Positions 53,640 through 64,000 of a stretch of DNA of 64,000 bases are shown here, piece by piece (position 1 is the first letter of the stretch; every line of letters starts with the position of its first letter). The notes below the pieces were generated by a model. That model worked only from the letters and a program-made list of their open reading frames with translations, had not been told where the DNA came from and did no database searches. Origin of the DNA: Epiperipatus broadwayi (lineage: Eukaryota; Onychophora; Udeonychophora; Euonychophora; Peripatidae); contig JAQFVV010000506.1 in assembly GCA_028023455.1 (NCBI GenBank), forward strand, positions 335,001 through 399,000, written 5' to 3'. Made by a program: the position numbers and the translations under genes.

Positions 53640-53945
53640 CCCCCACATAGATTATTGCCTCGAATGGACAGTTGCATCCCCTTGATTGACTGTTCCTTGC
53701 TTCTTTTCTTTGTGGCTTCCTTGATGTTTGAACTTGGGATTCACTTGTTTTTTTTTAGATACTGGTGATACCTAATTTATTGTGTAAGGAGGTTGGACTG
53801 CTTTGAGCCACCTCCCAGCTGTATTACATCAGTGTAACACTGTAATCACTTTGACCCACTGATATAGTGACAGAATGTGGTCCCTGCACATTTGGACCTA
53901 TAAGATCTGTTATAGTAACTTAATAAAGGTTGTTTTGGGAAAAAT
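53640..53945. other. GC-richer island of unknown origin
   Basis: About 300 bp near 42% GC in about 25% GC surroundings. It contains GACTGCTTTGAGCCACCTCC, TGACAGAATGTGGTCCCTG and, at the right end, TTAATAAAGGTTG, which includes an AATAAA polyadenylation-type signal. Short open frames (for example DIVTECGPCTFGPIRS) are not recognised. A solo LTR, a transcript 3' end or an unknown repeat are all possible. Confidence 0.35.
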
Positions 53946-55360
53946 ACTTTTTTCTTAAATTTAAACTGTACTTTATGATATATATTTAAAAGATTTAAAA
54001 GTTATCCAAGTATTCCAAAAAGCATTGCTACTACTATCAGTGATTAAAATCTCTAACAAATCTTTTTAATGTCATTTTGACAACTAGAACTTAACTACAT
54101 AAATTTTTTTAGAATATATTGTAAGTTTGACTATCAAAAATTTGAAATAAATATTATTTTTTAGACTGTATTAAACTTTCATTAATAATATATTTTTTTT
54201 TTTTTTGGAATTATTCAACTTGATGCAAATAAATACTTAAAAGATACTAAATCTTGAAAAATGTAAGTATTATTATACAAAAGATAAAAACAATTTAAGT
54301 GCTCAAGGTAATAGAAGTATATTTATAACTTTCATTTTACCATTTCATTTATTTGAATAAAAATATCTCAAAATGATAATGATCCTCAAGATTCATTTCA
54401 TGCAAACCAGCACTCATCACTTGATTCAGGTTGGAACTTCTCTCATGTTTTAATATGGTATGGTTGATTCTACTCTAAAAATAATTAGTAATAATCATTT
54501 TGGTATTTATCGATGATGTAATTATAATTGTGTAGAAAGTGAGTTTGAGCTCTTCATAATAAATTGTTAAAATTTGTCATCTTATTTATAATGAAGATTA
54601 ATTATCTTGTAAGCTATTTTTGTTTTTACAGTTGGCCATTGACACTAACTCCATTAACTTTAACTTGAAATCTTTACTATTTAGCTACTTACTACTAGGT
54701 GGTTATTAATTCACAAATAAATGTTGAAAGGTTAGCAATTGGTAAATGGTTATCTTTTTTTTAAATGGCCTTCTGAAAAACATTTTCAAGATCTACCCAA
54801 CTTAGATTCAAACGTAGATTATGGGCAGAGTGTATGAATGCATTAATTATTAAATTTTAAATGATTTCATATAAACCTTGTTCTAAAATTATGATATTCA
54901 AGATGCAAAATAAATTTTGGTAATAATAATTATAATACTTCAAAGCCTTTGACAAATCTTGGTATAAGTCTTCTTTAATTGATTCTAATAAAACAAATTA
55001 TTCATAAACAAATTTTAATAGCTGTAAGTGTGAATTCTGCTTATTTAAAATTTCTAATATTGATATTGTTTTAAGCTATAAATAATTTACATAGTGCAAC
55101 TATATTCAAAGTTTGTTTTATCGAAAATGAAGTAGATAATAAACGCACACATAAATGGAAATCGCAGTATAAATTATTCTACAAAAATTATATGATAAAT
55201 ATATATGATCAATTTTACCCTTTTTGTAAATGGTCATATCTGGTCTATATCCTTTTTGAGGTAATACTTCAATGTTAAATGTGATTTTATTGTTCATACT
55301 CTAAAAAAAAAAAAAGAGAAAGTATTTCAAATTTAAATCATGGATACATATACATATATG
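53946..55360. other. AT-rich sequence without recognisable gene
   Basis: One dispersed repeat core, CAAACCAGCACTCATCA, is at 54403-54419. Otherwise nothing is recognised. Confidence 0.5.
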
Positions 55361-55363
55361 TTA

Positions 55364-55765
55364 TTTGCAAATAGCTCTTAACAAACTTTTCAGAATATCC
55401 CCAACATCAGACCGGTTTCTACTACTGGCTTCCTTGGTGAGGTGCTAGAATATTCAAGAATTAGATTTAAAATACCAGGCTAAGCCCAGTACTTTACCTA
55501 ATGGATAATTATTAAGTAGAAAATCTGAAATTTTCAGATATCTATATGTTTTCCAATCCAGCTAATCTAACTTAAATAGTCATATGGAACTGAACTGAGT
55601 TCAGATATACCACATATTAATAGCTTTAGCAATATAAAATTGATAAAGACTTAATAACAAAAATATAATTACAAAGCTTGTTGAGAGCTATTTGCAAGCT
55701 CATTATATAATATTTTTAATAAAAGCTTATTAAATTAGGTCATGTAATATATGACTTGATTTCTT
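55364..55765 (+). repeat. Single forward satellite-type monomer
   Basis: Landmarks in order are AATATCCCCAACATCAGACC, CCTTGGTGAGGTGCTAGAATA, GAATTAGATTTAAAAT, CTGAACTGAGTTCAG (the conserved hairpin), ACCACATATTAATAGCTTTAG and GCTTGTTGAGAGCTATTTGC. It is the only near-complete single copy without an inverted partner. Its right end is followed by (TA)n. Confidence 0.8.
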
Positions 55766-55773
55766 TGTGTATG

Positions 55774-55778
<5 letters not shown>

Positions 55779-55812
<34 letters not shown>

Positions 55813-55826
55813 CATAAAGATTGTTA

Positions 55827-55857
<31 letters not shown>
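55779..55857. repeat. (TA)n microsatellites
   Basis: Two TA tracts; the second is flanked by GTTAGATT and AATCTAAC, which pair as a stem. Confidence 0.95.
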
Positions 55858-55869
55858 CAATCTAACATG

Positions 55870-56075
55870 AGCTGGAACTCACAAAATGTACTTCAAACCC
55901 TGTTCAGCCCAAGATTTAGGTCAGGGACTAACCTGGATTCGAACCCACTCCATAAGCTCCAGATCAAACACCTAATGAATAACATAATAGTGATGGCACA
56001 TGAGAATTAATCTTAATCCAGCCGACTAGCAAAGCTGAGCAAAACAATGAGACATCTATTACTATGACTAACCTA
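55870..56075 (-). repeat. tRNA-derived SINE-like fragment
   Basis: On the minus strand, TGGAGTGGGTTCGAATCCAGG at about 55930-55950 has a perfect B box (GGTTCGAATCC), preceded by ATCTGGAGCTTATGG. A convincing A box is not visible at the expected spacing; TTGCTAGTCGGCTGG near 56020-56034 is the nearest candidate. Not a functional tRNA gene. Confidence 0.45.
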
Positions 56076-56339
56076 ACATATATATCAACTAGGCTGTGCA
56101 TTTGGAAGTGGAGAAAAAGAAGGAATTTGAACTACTCAAATAAGTTAGACAATAAAATATAGTTTAATATACTGACGAATTATTATACATTTATAAATTA
56201 ATTATATACATTAGTGTGTGTGTGAATGAGCAAGCGGTTACATAGTGTCATCCTCATATGCTCTTTCTTAGCTAAATAATATATTACAAATAAAAACACA
56301 TCTTTGGTGGGTCCAATATTAAGATGCCAATCAGTTATT

Positions 56340-56400
56340 AGAAAGTTACATAAAATTGCTATTAACGCTTTGGATTACGGTTCTGAAACATGGTGACTAA
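56340..56400 (+). pseudogene. Possible LINE remnant (GSETW motif)
   Basis: One frame reads INALDYGSETW before a stop, resembling the YGSETWTL block of the RTE elements at 24 kb. The flanks give no second landmark, so this may be a very old remnant or chance. Confidence 0.25.
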
Positions 56401-56866
56401 CATTATTTAGGGGAGCATTCTGAGATTCATTATACATATAAGATAAATTATTTTCACAACATTAAGATTGTGAAAATAAACAAAAGACAGTTAAAAGATT
56501 ATATTTGAAACTATGACAAAATATTTAATGAAAATCATTTGACAATAGTAAGACAAACGCTTTATTTTTCCCAAGGCACATAGATACTCTTAAATAGATA
56601 TATAAATTACGATGGTGGAACTGTATAAGACTGAAATAAATTTAATTAATAAAATAGAAGTAGTTGGCATTTATATATATTTTTTAAGCAAAGCTTAGTT
56701 TTAATATTAGAGCATTAAAACTGGGCCATGAAGCAAAAGAAATAATAATAATATGAAGAAGTTTGCGGTGCTGACATTGTGGCAAAAAGATAACAGGAAA
56801 AGTCATGCTTCTGGATGAAAAATGAAGTCTCACACCCCCTTCTTGGGTAGTGCTTAGAGAAAAGTA

Positions 56867-57003
56867 GATAGGCATGGCATGGCCCAGACTTTTGCTGGTA
56901 TAACCGATGTGAGAGGCCTTTTATCTATATGAAGTGAATATGCATAGCACGTGCCAAACTTACGGGATCACCACCAGAGGCATTTTATACAAAATGAATG
57001 TGA
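56867..57003. repeat. Two tandem ~70-bp units
   Basis: GGCATGGCATGGCCCAGAC...AGAGGCCTTTTAT...GAAGTGAAT is followed by TGCATAGCACGTGCCAAAC...AGAGGCATTTTATAC...AAAATGAAT. The copies are diverged and GC-richer than their surroundings. Two small frames across them are not recognised. Confidence 0.45.
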
Positions 57004-57075
57004 CTCCGGATAGCTCAACTATCTACGGAATGAGATATGAGAAGGAATCTATGGGTTCGAACTTGTCACAACCCC
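57004..57075 (+). repeat. tRNA-like fragment
   Basis: GGATAGCTCAACTATC resembles an A box region and GGGTTCGAAC at 57053 a B box about 45 bp later. GTGAC at the left and GTCAC at the right could pair as an acceptor-like stem, but the T-stem does not pair well. Likely a tRNA-derived repeat and not an active tRNA. Confidence 0.4.
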
Positions 57076-57232
57076 AGATTAGAAGACTAGAAGCACATAA
57101 TATATATAAATATATATGAAGAGAGGCTAAATGTCGGCAATGCAGTAATGATAAATGTCACTAATGGCATGAAATATAATTTGTTGCTTTAAAATAGATG
57201 ATCCTTGTTTGAATACTATAATACGCCATGCA

Positions 57233-57236
<4 letters not shown>

Positions 57237-57298
<62 letters not shown>
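57237..57298. repeat. (TA)n(GA)n microsatellite
   Basis: A TA tract passes into GAGAGAGAGAGAG. Confidence 0.96.
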
Positions 57299-57599
57299 TT
57301 TTTACTTAGTAACTAAAATAGTAAAATATTAAAATTTCCCAAATACGTTAAGACTTTATTTAATAAAAGAAACATTAAGATTTTCCCCCATCCCTTTTTC
57401 TGCTATTTAAAATAAAACAATCCCAACTTCGTTGATTTTACAATAACTGAAATATTTAAATACAAGATTTGAAATTTTAAGAGTATGAAAAATGAAGTAA
57501 GATTAGCAGTTATATATATATAACAAATTATAAGTCACCCTTTCAGAATTTAATAAATAATTATAAAATAAATGTTTCAGAGCATTAATTAGCTTGAGT

Positions 57600-57630
57600 T
57601 CTGGATTTTCCACTGGGTAGAAAATCCAGA
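57600..57630. other. 11-bp perfect stem-loop
   Basis: TCTGGATTTTC and GAAAATCCAGA enclose a 9-nt loop. No T tract or other context suggests a role. Confidence 0.35.
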
Positions 57631-57721
57631 GTTAAACAAATATATTTTTATAATAAACCAACATAAAATGTTGTCTCCTAAAAAACAAAACAAACTGGCG
57701 AACATATTAATTTATAATGCA

Positions 57722-57749
57722 TTATATATATATATATATATATATATAA

Positions 57750-57796
<47 letters not shown>
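57722..57796. repeat. (TA)n microsatellites
   Basis: Two TA tracts separated by ATAATGCATATA. Confidence 0.96.
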
Positions 57797-57799
<3 letters not shown>

Positions 57800-58824
57800 G
57801 AGGACATTAATATCCTTTTCATGAAGCTTTAGAAGAAAAAAATGACAGAAAAGATTTTTAGAAATTAAGCTAGCCAGGTTGTGAGATTGGCACATTAAAA
57901 TTAAAAGCACACATAAAATCAAGTAATAAATAAATGACCGCACCAAAAATTAAAGAAAGTTAGAGCATATGAGATAGAATTAAATTTAAAGAAATAATTT
58001 GAGAGCAATTTACATATTATATATAGAAATTAACTAAGAGCAAATTACATATTAACAAAAACAAAGTTAAATCACATATTAGAGGAAATCTTGATAGATG
58101 AATTAGGCTAGATTTAGTTTGAGGTGATGGCTTGGAAATTTACCTTTCAATTTTAAGAGTCCATTTTAAAGTATGGCACGTGCATGGCAATTGAAATGAA
58201 AGTTCTCCTGTGGCAGCAAGCTTCTATTAGCACACTGAAGTTCTTAGGTTGGGCTTTTCACTCTTGGGCAGCAGGATGGTACAGCCACGAAAGATGATGA
58301 CCCCAAAAGGGTCGAGAAGTGATGGATTTACTGCTACATTATTTAAGTTTCAAGTGACTTGTAATAAGTTTATAATCAGTTCTCTTGATAGTAGCCAATC
58401 TCTCTCTCAATAGTGGCTAATCTCTCCTGTGATTCCAAATTCATATTCCAAATTCAGTCATTTTATACTTTTTGTTTTATCAGTTGTTTTTTGAAGATGC
58501 AATTGTAAGATAACATCCAAAAATAAATTCAAATCTATTTCCAGATTAAAAATAGATTTGACAACATGTTTTTTAACAAAAGTATCTCTAATCTTAATCC
58601 TCTTTTAAGTAAAACTTTAATTAAAAATACCTACCCCAGATTAAAACAATAGTGCTTCCAACCCTTAATTATTTTTGGACAATTAACAACAGTCATATCT
58701 TCCATATTGGATTTTATAAAAAATATACAGTTTAATAGAAAAACAAGCAATTTAAAAAGAAAAAGTTAAAAGTGACATATAATAAATATTTAAAAACATC
58801 AATATTTTGTTAGTAAGTTTTGCT

Positions 58825-58826
<2 letters not shown>
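57797..58826. other. Non-repetitive sequence without recognisable gene
   Basis: The stretch 58140-58330 is less AT-rich but holds no recognisable frame. TCTCTCTCTCAATAGTGGC-type words repeat near 58400. Confidence 0.5.
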
Positions 58827-58862
<36 letters not shown>

Positions 58863-58882
58863 ATTTTTCTTTATATCATGGT

Positions 58883-58909
<27 letters not shown>
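58827..58909. repeat. (TA)n microsatellites at the satellite edge
   Basis: Two TA tracts; the second runs directly into the first satellite monomer. Confidence 0.96.
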
Positions 58910-58913
<4 letters not shown>

Positions 58914-60562
58914 AAAAGATGGCGCTATACCAAAACCGCCGAACAAGTGTAAGATTTGTTTTACATAAACGAAAAAAGAGTCAGAAATTAACTACCTCTT
59001 TCATTTGCTCACCCCCAGATCAGCTGATTTCAAGCTGGTTTGCTATCCTCACTGGGAGATAGAGTATAGAAACTAGATCTAAACACTGACTCTCAAGTGT
59101 TTATGCAAAACGTTTCTATCAGATTGCAAGCGTGAATTTTTCAGACCGGTAAACTCTTCAAACCCAGCCTAGCAAGCTAGATATTTATATGGGTCTGATC
59201 TCAGTTCAGAATCACCATATAATCAAAGTCTCTGCAATATATATCATTGCAAGAAAACTCTAAAGGTACATTTATGAAAAAACAAATACAAGTTAATCAC
59301 GTAACCTGCTATCACTTGTTATTTATGTCCAAAAGATGGCGCTATACCAAAACCGCCGAACAAGTGTAAGATTTGTTTTACATAAACGAAAAAAGAGTCA
59401 GAAATTAACTACCTCTTTCATTTGCTCACCCCCAGATCAGCTGATTTCAAGCTGGTTTGCTATCCTCAGTGGGAGATAGAGTATAGAAACTAGATCTAAA
59501 CACTGACTCTCAAGTGTTTATGCAAAACGTTTCTATCAGATTGCAAGCGTGAATTTTTCAGACTGGTAAAGTCTTCAAACCCAGCCTAGCAAGCTAGATA
59601 TTTATATGGGTCTGATCTCAGTTCAGAATCACCATATAATCAAAGTCTCTGCAATATATATCATTGCAAGAAAACTCTAAAGGTACATTTATGAAAAACA
59701 AAAACAAGTTAATCACGTAACCTGCTATCACTTGTTATTTATGTTCAAAAGATGGCACTATACCAAAACCGCCGAACAAGTGTAAGATTTGTTTTACATA
59801 AACGAAAAAAGAGTCAGAAATTAACTACCTCTTTCATTTGCTCACCCCTAGATCAGCTGATTTCAAGCTGGTTTGCTATCCTCAGTGGGAGATAGAGTAT
59901 AAAAACTAGATCTAAACACTGACTCTCAAGTGTTTATGCAAAACGTTTCTATCAGATTGCAAGCGTGAATTTTTCAGACCGGTAAAGTCTTCAAACCCAG
60001 CCTAGCAAGCTAGATATTTATATGGGTCTGATCTCAGTTCAGAATCACCATATAATCAAAGTCTCTGCAATATATATCATTGCAAGAAAACTCTAAAGGT
60101 ACATTTATGAAAAAACAAATACAAGTTAATCACGTAACCTGCTATCACTTGTTATTTATGTCCAAAAGATGAGCTATACCAAAACCGCCGAACAAGTGTA
60201 AGATTTGTTTTACATAAACGAAAAAAGAGTCAGAAATTAACTACCTCTTTCATTTGCTCACCCCCAGATCAGCTGATTTCAAGCTGGTTTGCTATCCTCA
60301 GTGGGAGATAGAGTATAGAAACTAGATCTAAACACTGACTCTCAAGTGTTTATGCAAAACGTTTCTATCAGATTGCAAGCGTGAATTTTTCAGACCGGTA
60401 AAGTCTTCAAACCCAGCCTAGCAAGCTAGATATTTATATGGGTCTGATCTCAGTTCAGAATCATCATATAATCAAAGTCTCTGCAATATATATCATTGCA
60501 AGAAAACTCTAAAGGTACATTTATGAAAAAACAAATACAAGTTAATCACGTAACCTGCTATC
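58909..60562 (+). repeat. 417-bp satellite, forward block (4 units)
   Basis: Monomers start with TGTCCAAAAGATGGCGC at 58909, 59326, 59742 and 60159, spacings of 417, 416 and 417 bp. The units are nearly identical. Landmarks: AAGATGGCGCTATACC, AAAACCGCCGAACAAG, CACCCCCAGATCAGCTG, CTCAGTGGGAGATAGAG, AACTAGATCTAAACAC, CTAGCAAGCTAG, CTGATCTCAGTTCAG and TTAATCACGTAACCTGC. GC content is visibly above the flanks. No coding potential. The last unit stops 14 bp before its expected end, where the orientation flips. Confidence 0.97.
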
Positions 60563-63500
60563 TAGCTTGCTAGGCTGGGTTTGAAGACTTTACCGGTCTG
60601 AAAAATTCACGCTTGCAATCTGATAGAAACGTTTTGCATAAACACTTGAGAGTCAGTGTTTAGATCTAGTTTCTATACTCTATCTCCCACTGAGGATAGC
60701 AAACCAGCTTGAAATCAGCTGATCTGGGGGTGAGCAAATGAAAGAGGTAGTTAATTTCTGACTCTTTTTTCGTTTATGTAAAACAAATCTTACACTTGTT
60801 CGGCGGTTTTGGTATAGCGCCATCTTTTGGACATAAATAACAAGTGATAGCAGGTTACGTGATTAACATGTATTTGTTTTTTCATAAATGTACCTTTAGA
60901 GTTTTCTTGCAATGATATATATTGCAGAGACTTTGATTATATGGTGATTCTGAACTGAGATCAGACCCATATAAATATCTAGCTTGCTAGGCTGGGTTTG
61001 AAGACTTTACTGGTCTGAAAAATTCACGCTTGCAATCTGATAGAAATGTTTTACATAAACACTTGAGAGTCAGTGTTTAGATCTAGTTTCTATACTCTAT
61101 CTCCCACTGAGGATAGCAAACCAGCTTGAAATCAGCTGATCTGGGGGTGAGCAAATGAAAGAGGTAGTTAATTTCTGACTCTTTTTTCGTTTATGTAAAA
61201 CAAATCTTACACTTGTTCGGCGGTTTTGGTATAGCGCCATCTTTTGGACATAAATAACAAGTGATAGCAGGTTACGTGATTAACTTGTATTTGTTTTTTC
61301 ATAAATGTACCTTTAGAGTTTTCTTGCAATGATATATATTGCAGAGACTTTGATTATATGGTGATTCTGAACTGAGATCAGACCCATATAAATATCTAGC
61401 TTGCTAGGCTGGGTTTGAAGACTTTACCGGTCTGAAAAATTCACGCTTGCAATCTGATAGAAACGTTTTGCATAAACACTTGAGAGTCAGTGTTTAGATC
61501 TAGTTTCTATACTCTATCTCCCACTGAGGAAAGCAAACCAGCTTGAAATCAGCTGATCTGGGGGTGAGCAAATGAAAGAGGTAGTTAATTTCTGACTCTT
61601 TTTTCGTTTATGTAAAACAAATCTTACACTTGTTCGGCGGTTTTGGTATAGCACCATCTTTTGGACATAAATAACAATGATAGCAGGTTACGTGATTAAC
61701 TTGTATTTGTTTTTTCATAAATGTACCTTTAGAGTTTTCTTGCAATGATATATATTGCAGAGACTTTGATTATATGGTGATTCTGAACTGAGATCAGACC
61801 CATATAAATATCTAGCTTGCTAGGCTGGGTTTGAAGACTTTACCGGTCTGAAAAATTCACGCTTGCAATCTGATAGAAACGTTTTGCATAAACACTTGAG
61901 AGTCAGTGTTTAGATCTAGTTTCTATACTCTATCTCCCACTGAGGATAGCAAACCAGCTTGAAATCAGCTGATCTGGGGGTGAGCAAATGAAAGAGGTAG
62001 TTAATTTCTGACTCTTTTTTCGTTTATGTAAACAAATCTTACACTTGTTCGGTGGTTTTGGTATAGCGCCATCTTTTGCACATAAATAACAAGTGATAGC
62101 AGGTTACGTGATTAACTTGTATTTGTTTTTTCATAAATGTACCTTTAGAGTTTTCTTGCAATGATATATATTGCAGAGACTTTGATTATATGGTGATTCT
62201 GAACTGAGATCAGACCCATATAAATATCTAGCTTGCTAGGCTGGGTTTGAAGACTTTACCGGTCTGAAAAATTCATGCTTGCAATCTGATAGAAACGTTT
62301 TGCATAAACACTTGAGAGTCAGTGTTTAGATCTAGTTTCTATACTCTATCTCCCACTGAGGATAGCAAACCAGCTTGAAATCAGCTGATCTGGGGGTGAG
62401 CAAATGAAAGAGGTAGTTAATTTCTGACTCTTTTTTCGTTTATGTAAAACAAATCTTACACTTGTTCGGCGGTTTTGGTATAGCGCCATCTTTTGGACAT
62501 AAATAACAAGGGATAGCAGGTTACGTGATTAACTTGTATTTGTTTTTTTATAAATGTACCTTTAGAGTTTTCTTGCAATGATATATATTGCAGAGACTTT
62601 GATTATATGGTGATTCTGAACTGAGATCAGACCCATATAAATATCTAGCTTGCTAGGCTGGGTTTGAAGACTTTACCGGTCTGAAAAATTCACGCTTGCA
62701 ATCTGATAGAAACGTTTTGCATAAACACTTGAGAGTCAGTGTTTAGATCTAGTTTCTATACTCTATCTCCCACTGAGGATAGCAAACCAGCTTGAAATCA
62801 GCTGATCTGGGGGTGAGCAAATGAAAGAGGTAGTTAATTTCTGACTCTTTTTTCGTTTATGTAAAACAAATCTTACACTTGTTCGGCGGTTTTGGTATAG
62901 CGCCATCTTTTGGACATAAATAACAAGTGATAGCAGGTTACGTGATTAACTTGTATTTGTTTTTTCATAAATGTACCTTTAGAGTTTTCTTGCAATGATA
63001 TATATTGCAGAGACTTTGATTATATGGTGATTCTGAACTGAGATCAGACCCATATAAATATCTAGCTTGCTAGGCTGGGTTTGAAGACTTTACCGGTCTG
63101 AAAAATTCACGCTTGCAATCTGATAGAAACGTTTTGCATAAACACTTGAGAGTCAGTGTTTAGATCTAGTTTCTATACTCTATCTCCCACTGAGGAAAGC
63201 AAACCAGCTTGAAATCAGCTGATCTGGGGGTGAGCAAATGAAAGAGGTAGTTAATTTCTGACTCTTTTTTCGTTTATGTAAAACAAATCTTACACTTGTT
63301 CGGCGGTTTTGGTATAGCGCCATCTTTTGGACATAAATAACAAGTGATAGCAGGTTACGTGATTAACTTGTATTTGTTTTTTCATAAATGTACCTTTAGA
63401 GTTTTCTTGCAATGATATATATTGCAGAGACTTTGATTATATGGTGATTCTGAACTGAGATCAGACCCATATAAATATATAGCTTGCTAGGCTGGGTTTG

Positions 63501-64000
63501 AAGACTTTACCGGTCTGAAAAATTCACGCTTGCAATCTGATAGAAACGTTTTGCATAAAGACTTGAGAGTCAGTGTTTAGATCTAGTTTTTATACTCTAT
63601 CTCCCACTGAGGATAGCAAACCAGCTTGAAATCAGCTGATCTGGGGGTGAGCAAATGAAAGAGGTAGTTAATTTCTGACTCTTTTTTCGTTTATGTAAAA
63701 CAAATCTTACACTTGTTCGGCGGTTTTGGTATAGCGCCATCTTTTGGACATAAATAACAAGTGATAGCAGGTTACGTGATTAACTTGTATTTGTTTTTTC
63801 ATAAATGTACCTTTAGAGTTTTCTTGCAATGATATATATTGCAGAGACTTTGATTATATGGTGATTCTGAACTGAGATCAGACCCATATAAATATCTAGC
63901 TTGCTAGGCTGGGTTTGAAGACTTTACCGGTCTGAAAAATTCACGCTTGCAATCTGATAGAAACGTTTTGCATAAACACTTGAGAGTCAGTGTTTAGATC
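60559..64000 (-). repeat. 417-bp satellite, reverse block (8 full units + partial)
   Basis: The same monomer in reverse complement. TCTAGCTTGCTAGGCTGGG recurs at 60561, 60978, 61395, 61811, 62227, 62644, 63061, 63478 (changed to TAT) and 63895, spacings of 416-417 bp. The array continues past the window edge. With the forward block it gives more than 12 units over 5.1 kb and a potential RNA hairpin whose arms exceed 1.6 kb. Confidence 0.97.

Noticed and set aside
55930-55950. Perfect B box as a true tRNA gene
   Set aside because: No cloverleaf or A box at the expected distance; fits a SINE-like fragment better.
58909-60560. CENP-B box or other centromere motif in the satellite
   Set aside because: No TTCG....A..CGGG-type box is present, and nothing in the sequence shows a centromere.
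58909-64000. Direct repeats considered as a CRISPR array
   Set aside because: The 416-417-bp units are contiguous with no spacers, in a eukaryotic context; this is satellite DNA.
60561-64000. Hammerhead ribozyme in the satellite (CTGAT...GAAA pieces)
   Set aside because: CTGATCT and CTGATAG do not match the required CTGATGA core, and no correctly placed GAAA plus stem III was found by eye. A covariance search would settle it.

Overview
The window is about 75% A+T eukaryotic DNA with no recognisable intact host gene. It consists of transposon copies in different states of decay, long self-complementary repeats, (TA)n microsatellites and a satellite array. Single-ORF RTE-type LINEs, a GTF2IRD2/ZBED5-like hAT transposase and tRNA-like (SINE-like) fragments together suggest a mollusc, most likely an octopus-type cephalopod. 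That assignment is inference from repeat content and not proof. The window may lie between genes or inside a very large intron.

Layout. 0-10.3 kb: AT-rich sequence, a partial satellite-type monomer (1.75 kb), an inverted satellite-type dimer (3.35-4.22 kb), a foldback with a (TA)n core (5.24-5.60 kb), a decayed Tx1/L1-like LINE on + (7.23-8.87 kb), and a direct duplication flanking a small foldback (8.96-10.19 kb). 10.3-18 kb: AT-rich sequence, two weak candidate exons on the minus strand near 14 kb, and an 886-bp foldback (16.78-17.66 kb). 18.07-21.67 kb: a hAT DNA transposon with its 8-bp target duplication and a dead transposase. 23.34-29.46 kb: an RTE LINE on the minus strand, split by a younger full-length copy of the same family; both insertions still carry target-site duplications. 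32.8-40 kb: four diverged copies of a roughly 1-kb unit, interrupted by a decayed RTE-like LINE (34.1-36.2 kb) and by satellite-type monomers (37.6-38.3 kb). 40.7-50.6 kb: three more foldback satellite-type loci. 52.3-57.1 kb: SINE-like fragments, one more monomer and a short tandem duplication. 58.9-64.0 kb: a homogeneous 417-bp satellite array that flips orientation once and runs off the right edge.

The main point of interest is that the 417-bp satellite and seven dispersed loci appear to be diverged members of one monomer family of about 405-455 bp. They share a fixed order of short motifs, including a small hairpin (CTGAAC-TCA-GTTCAG in its best form) and CTAGATCTAAA. At nearly every multi-copy locus the monomers switch orientation, so transcripts would fold into long hairpins. 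Nothing here behaves as a host gene network; the only coding capacity is that of mobile elements, all of it broken.
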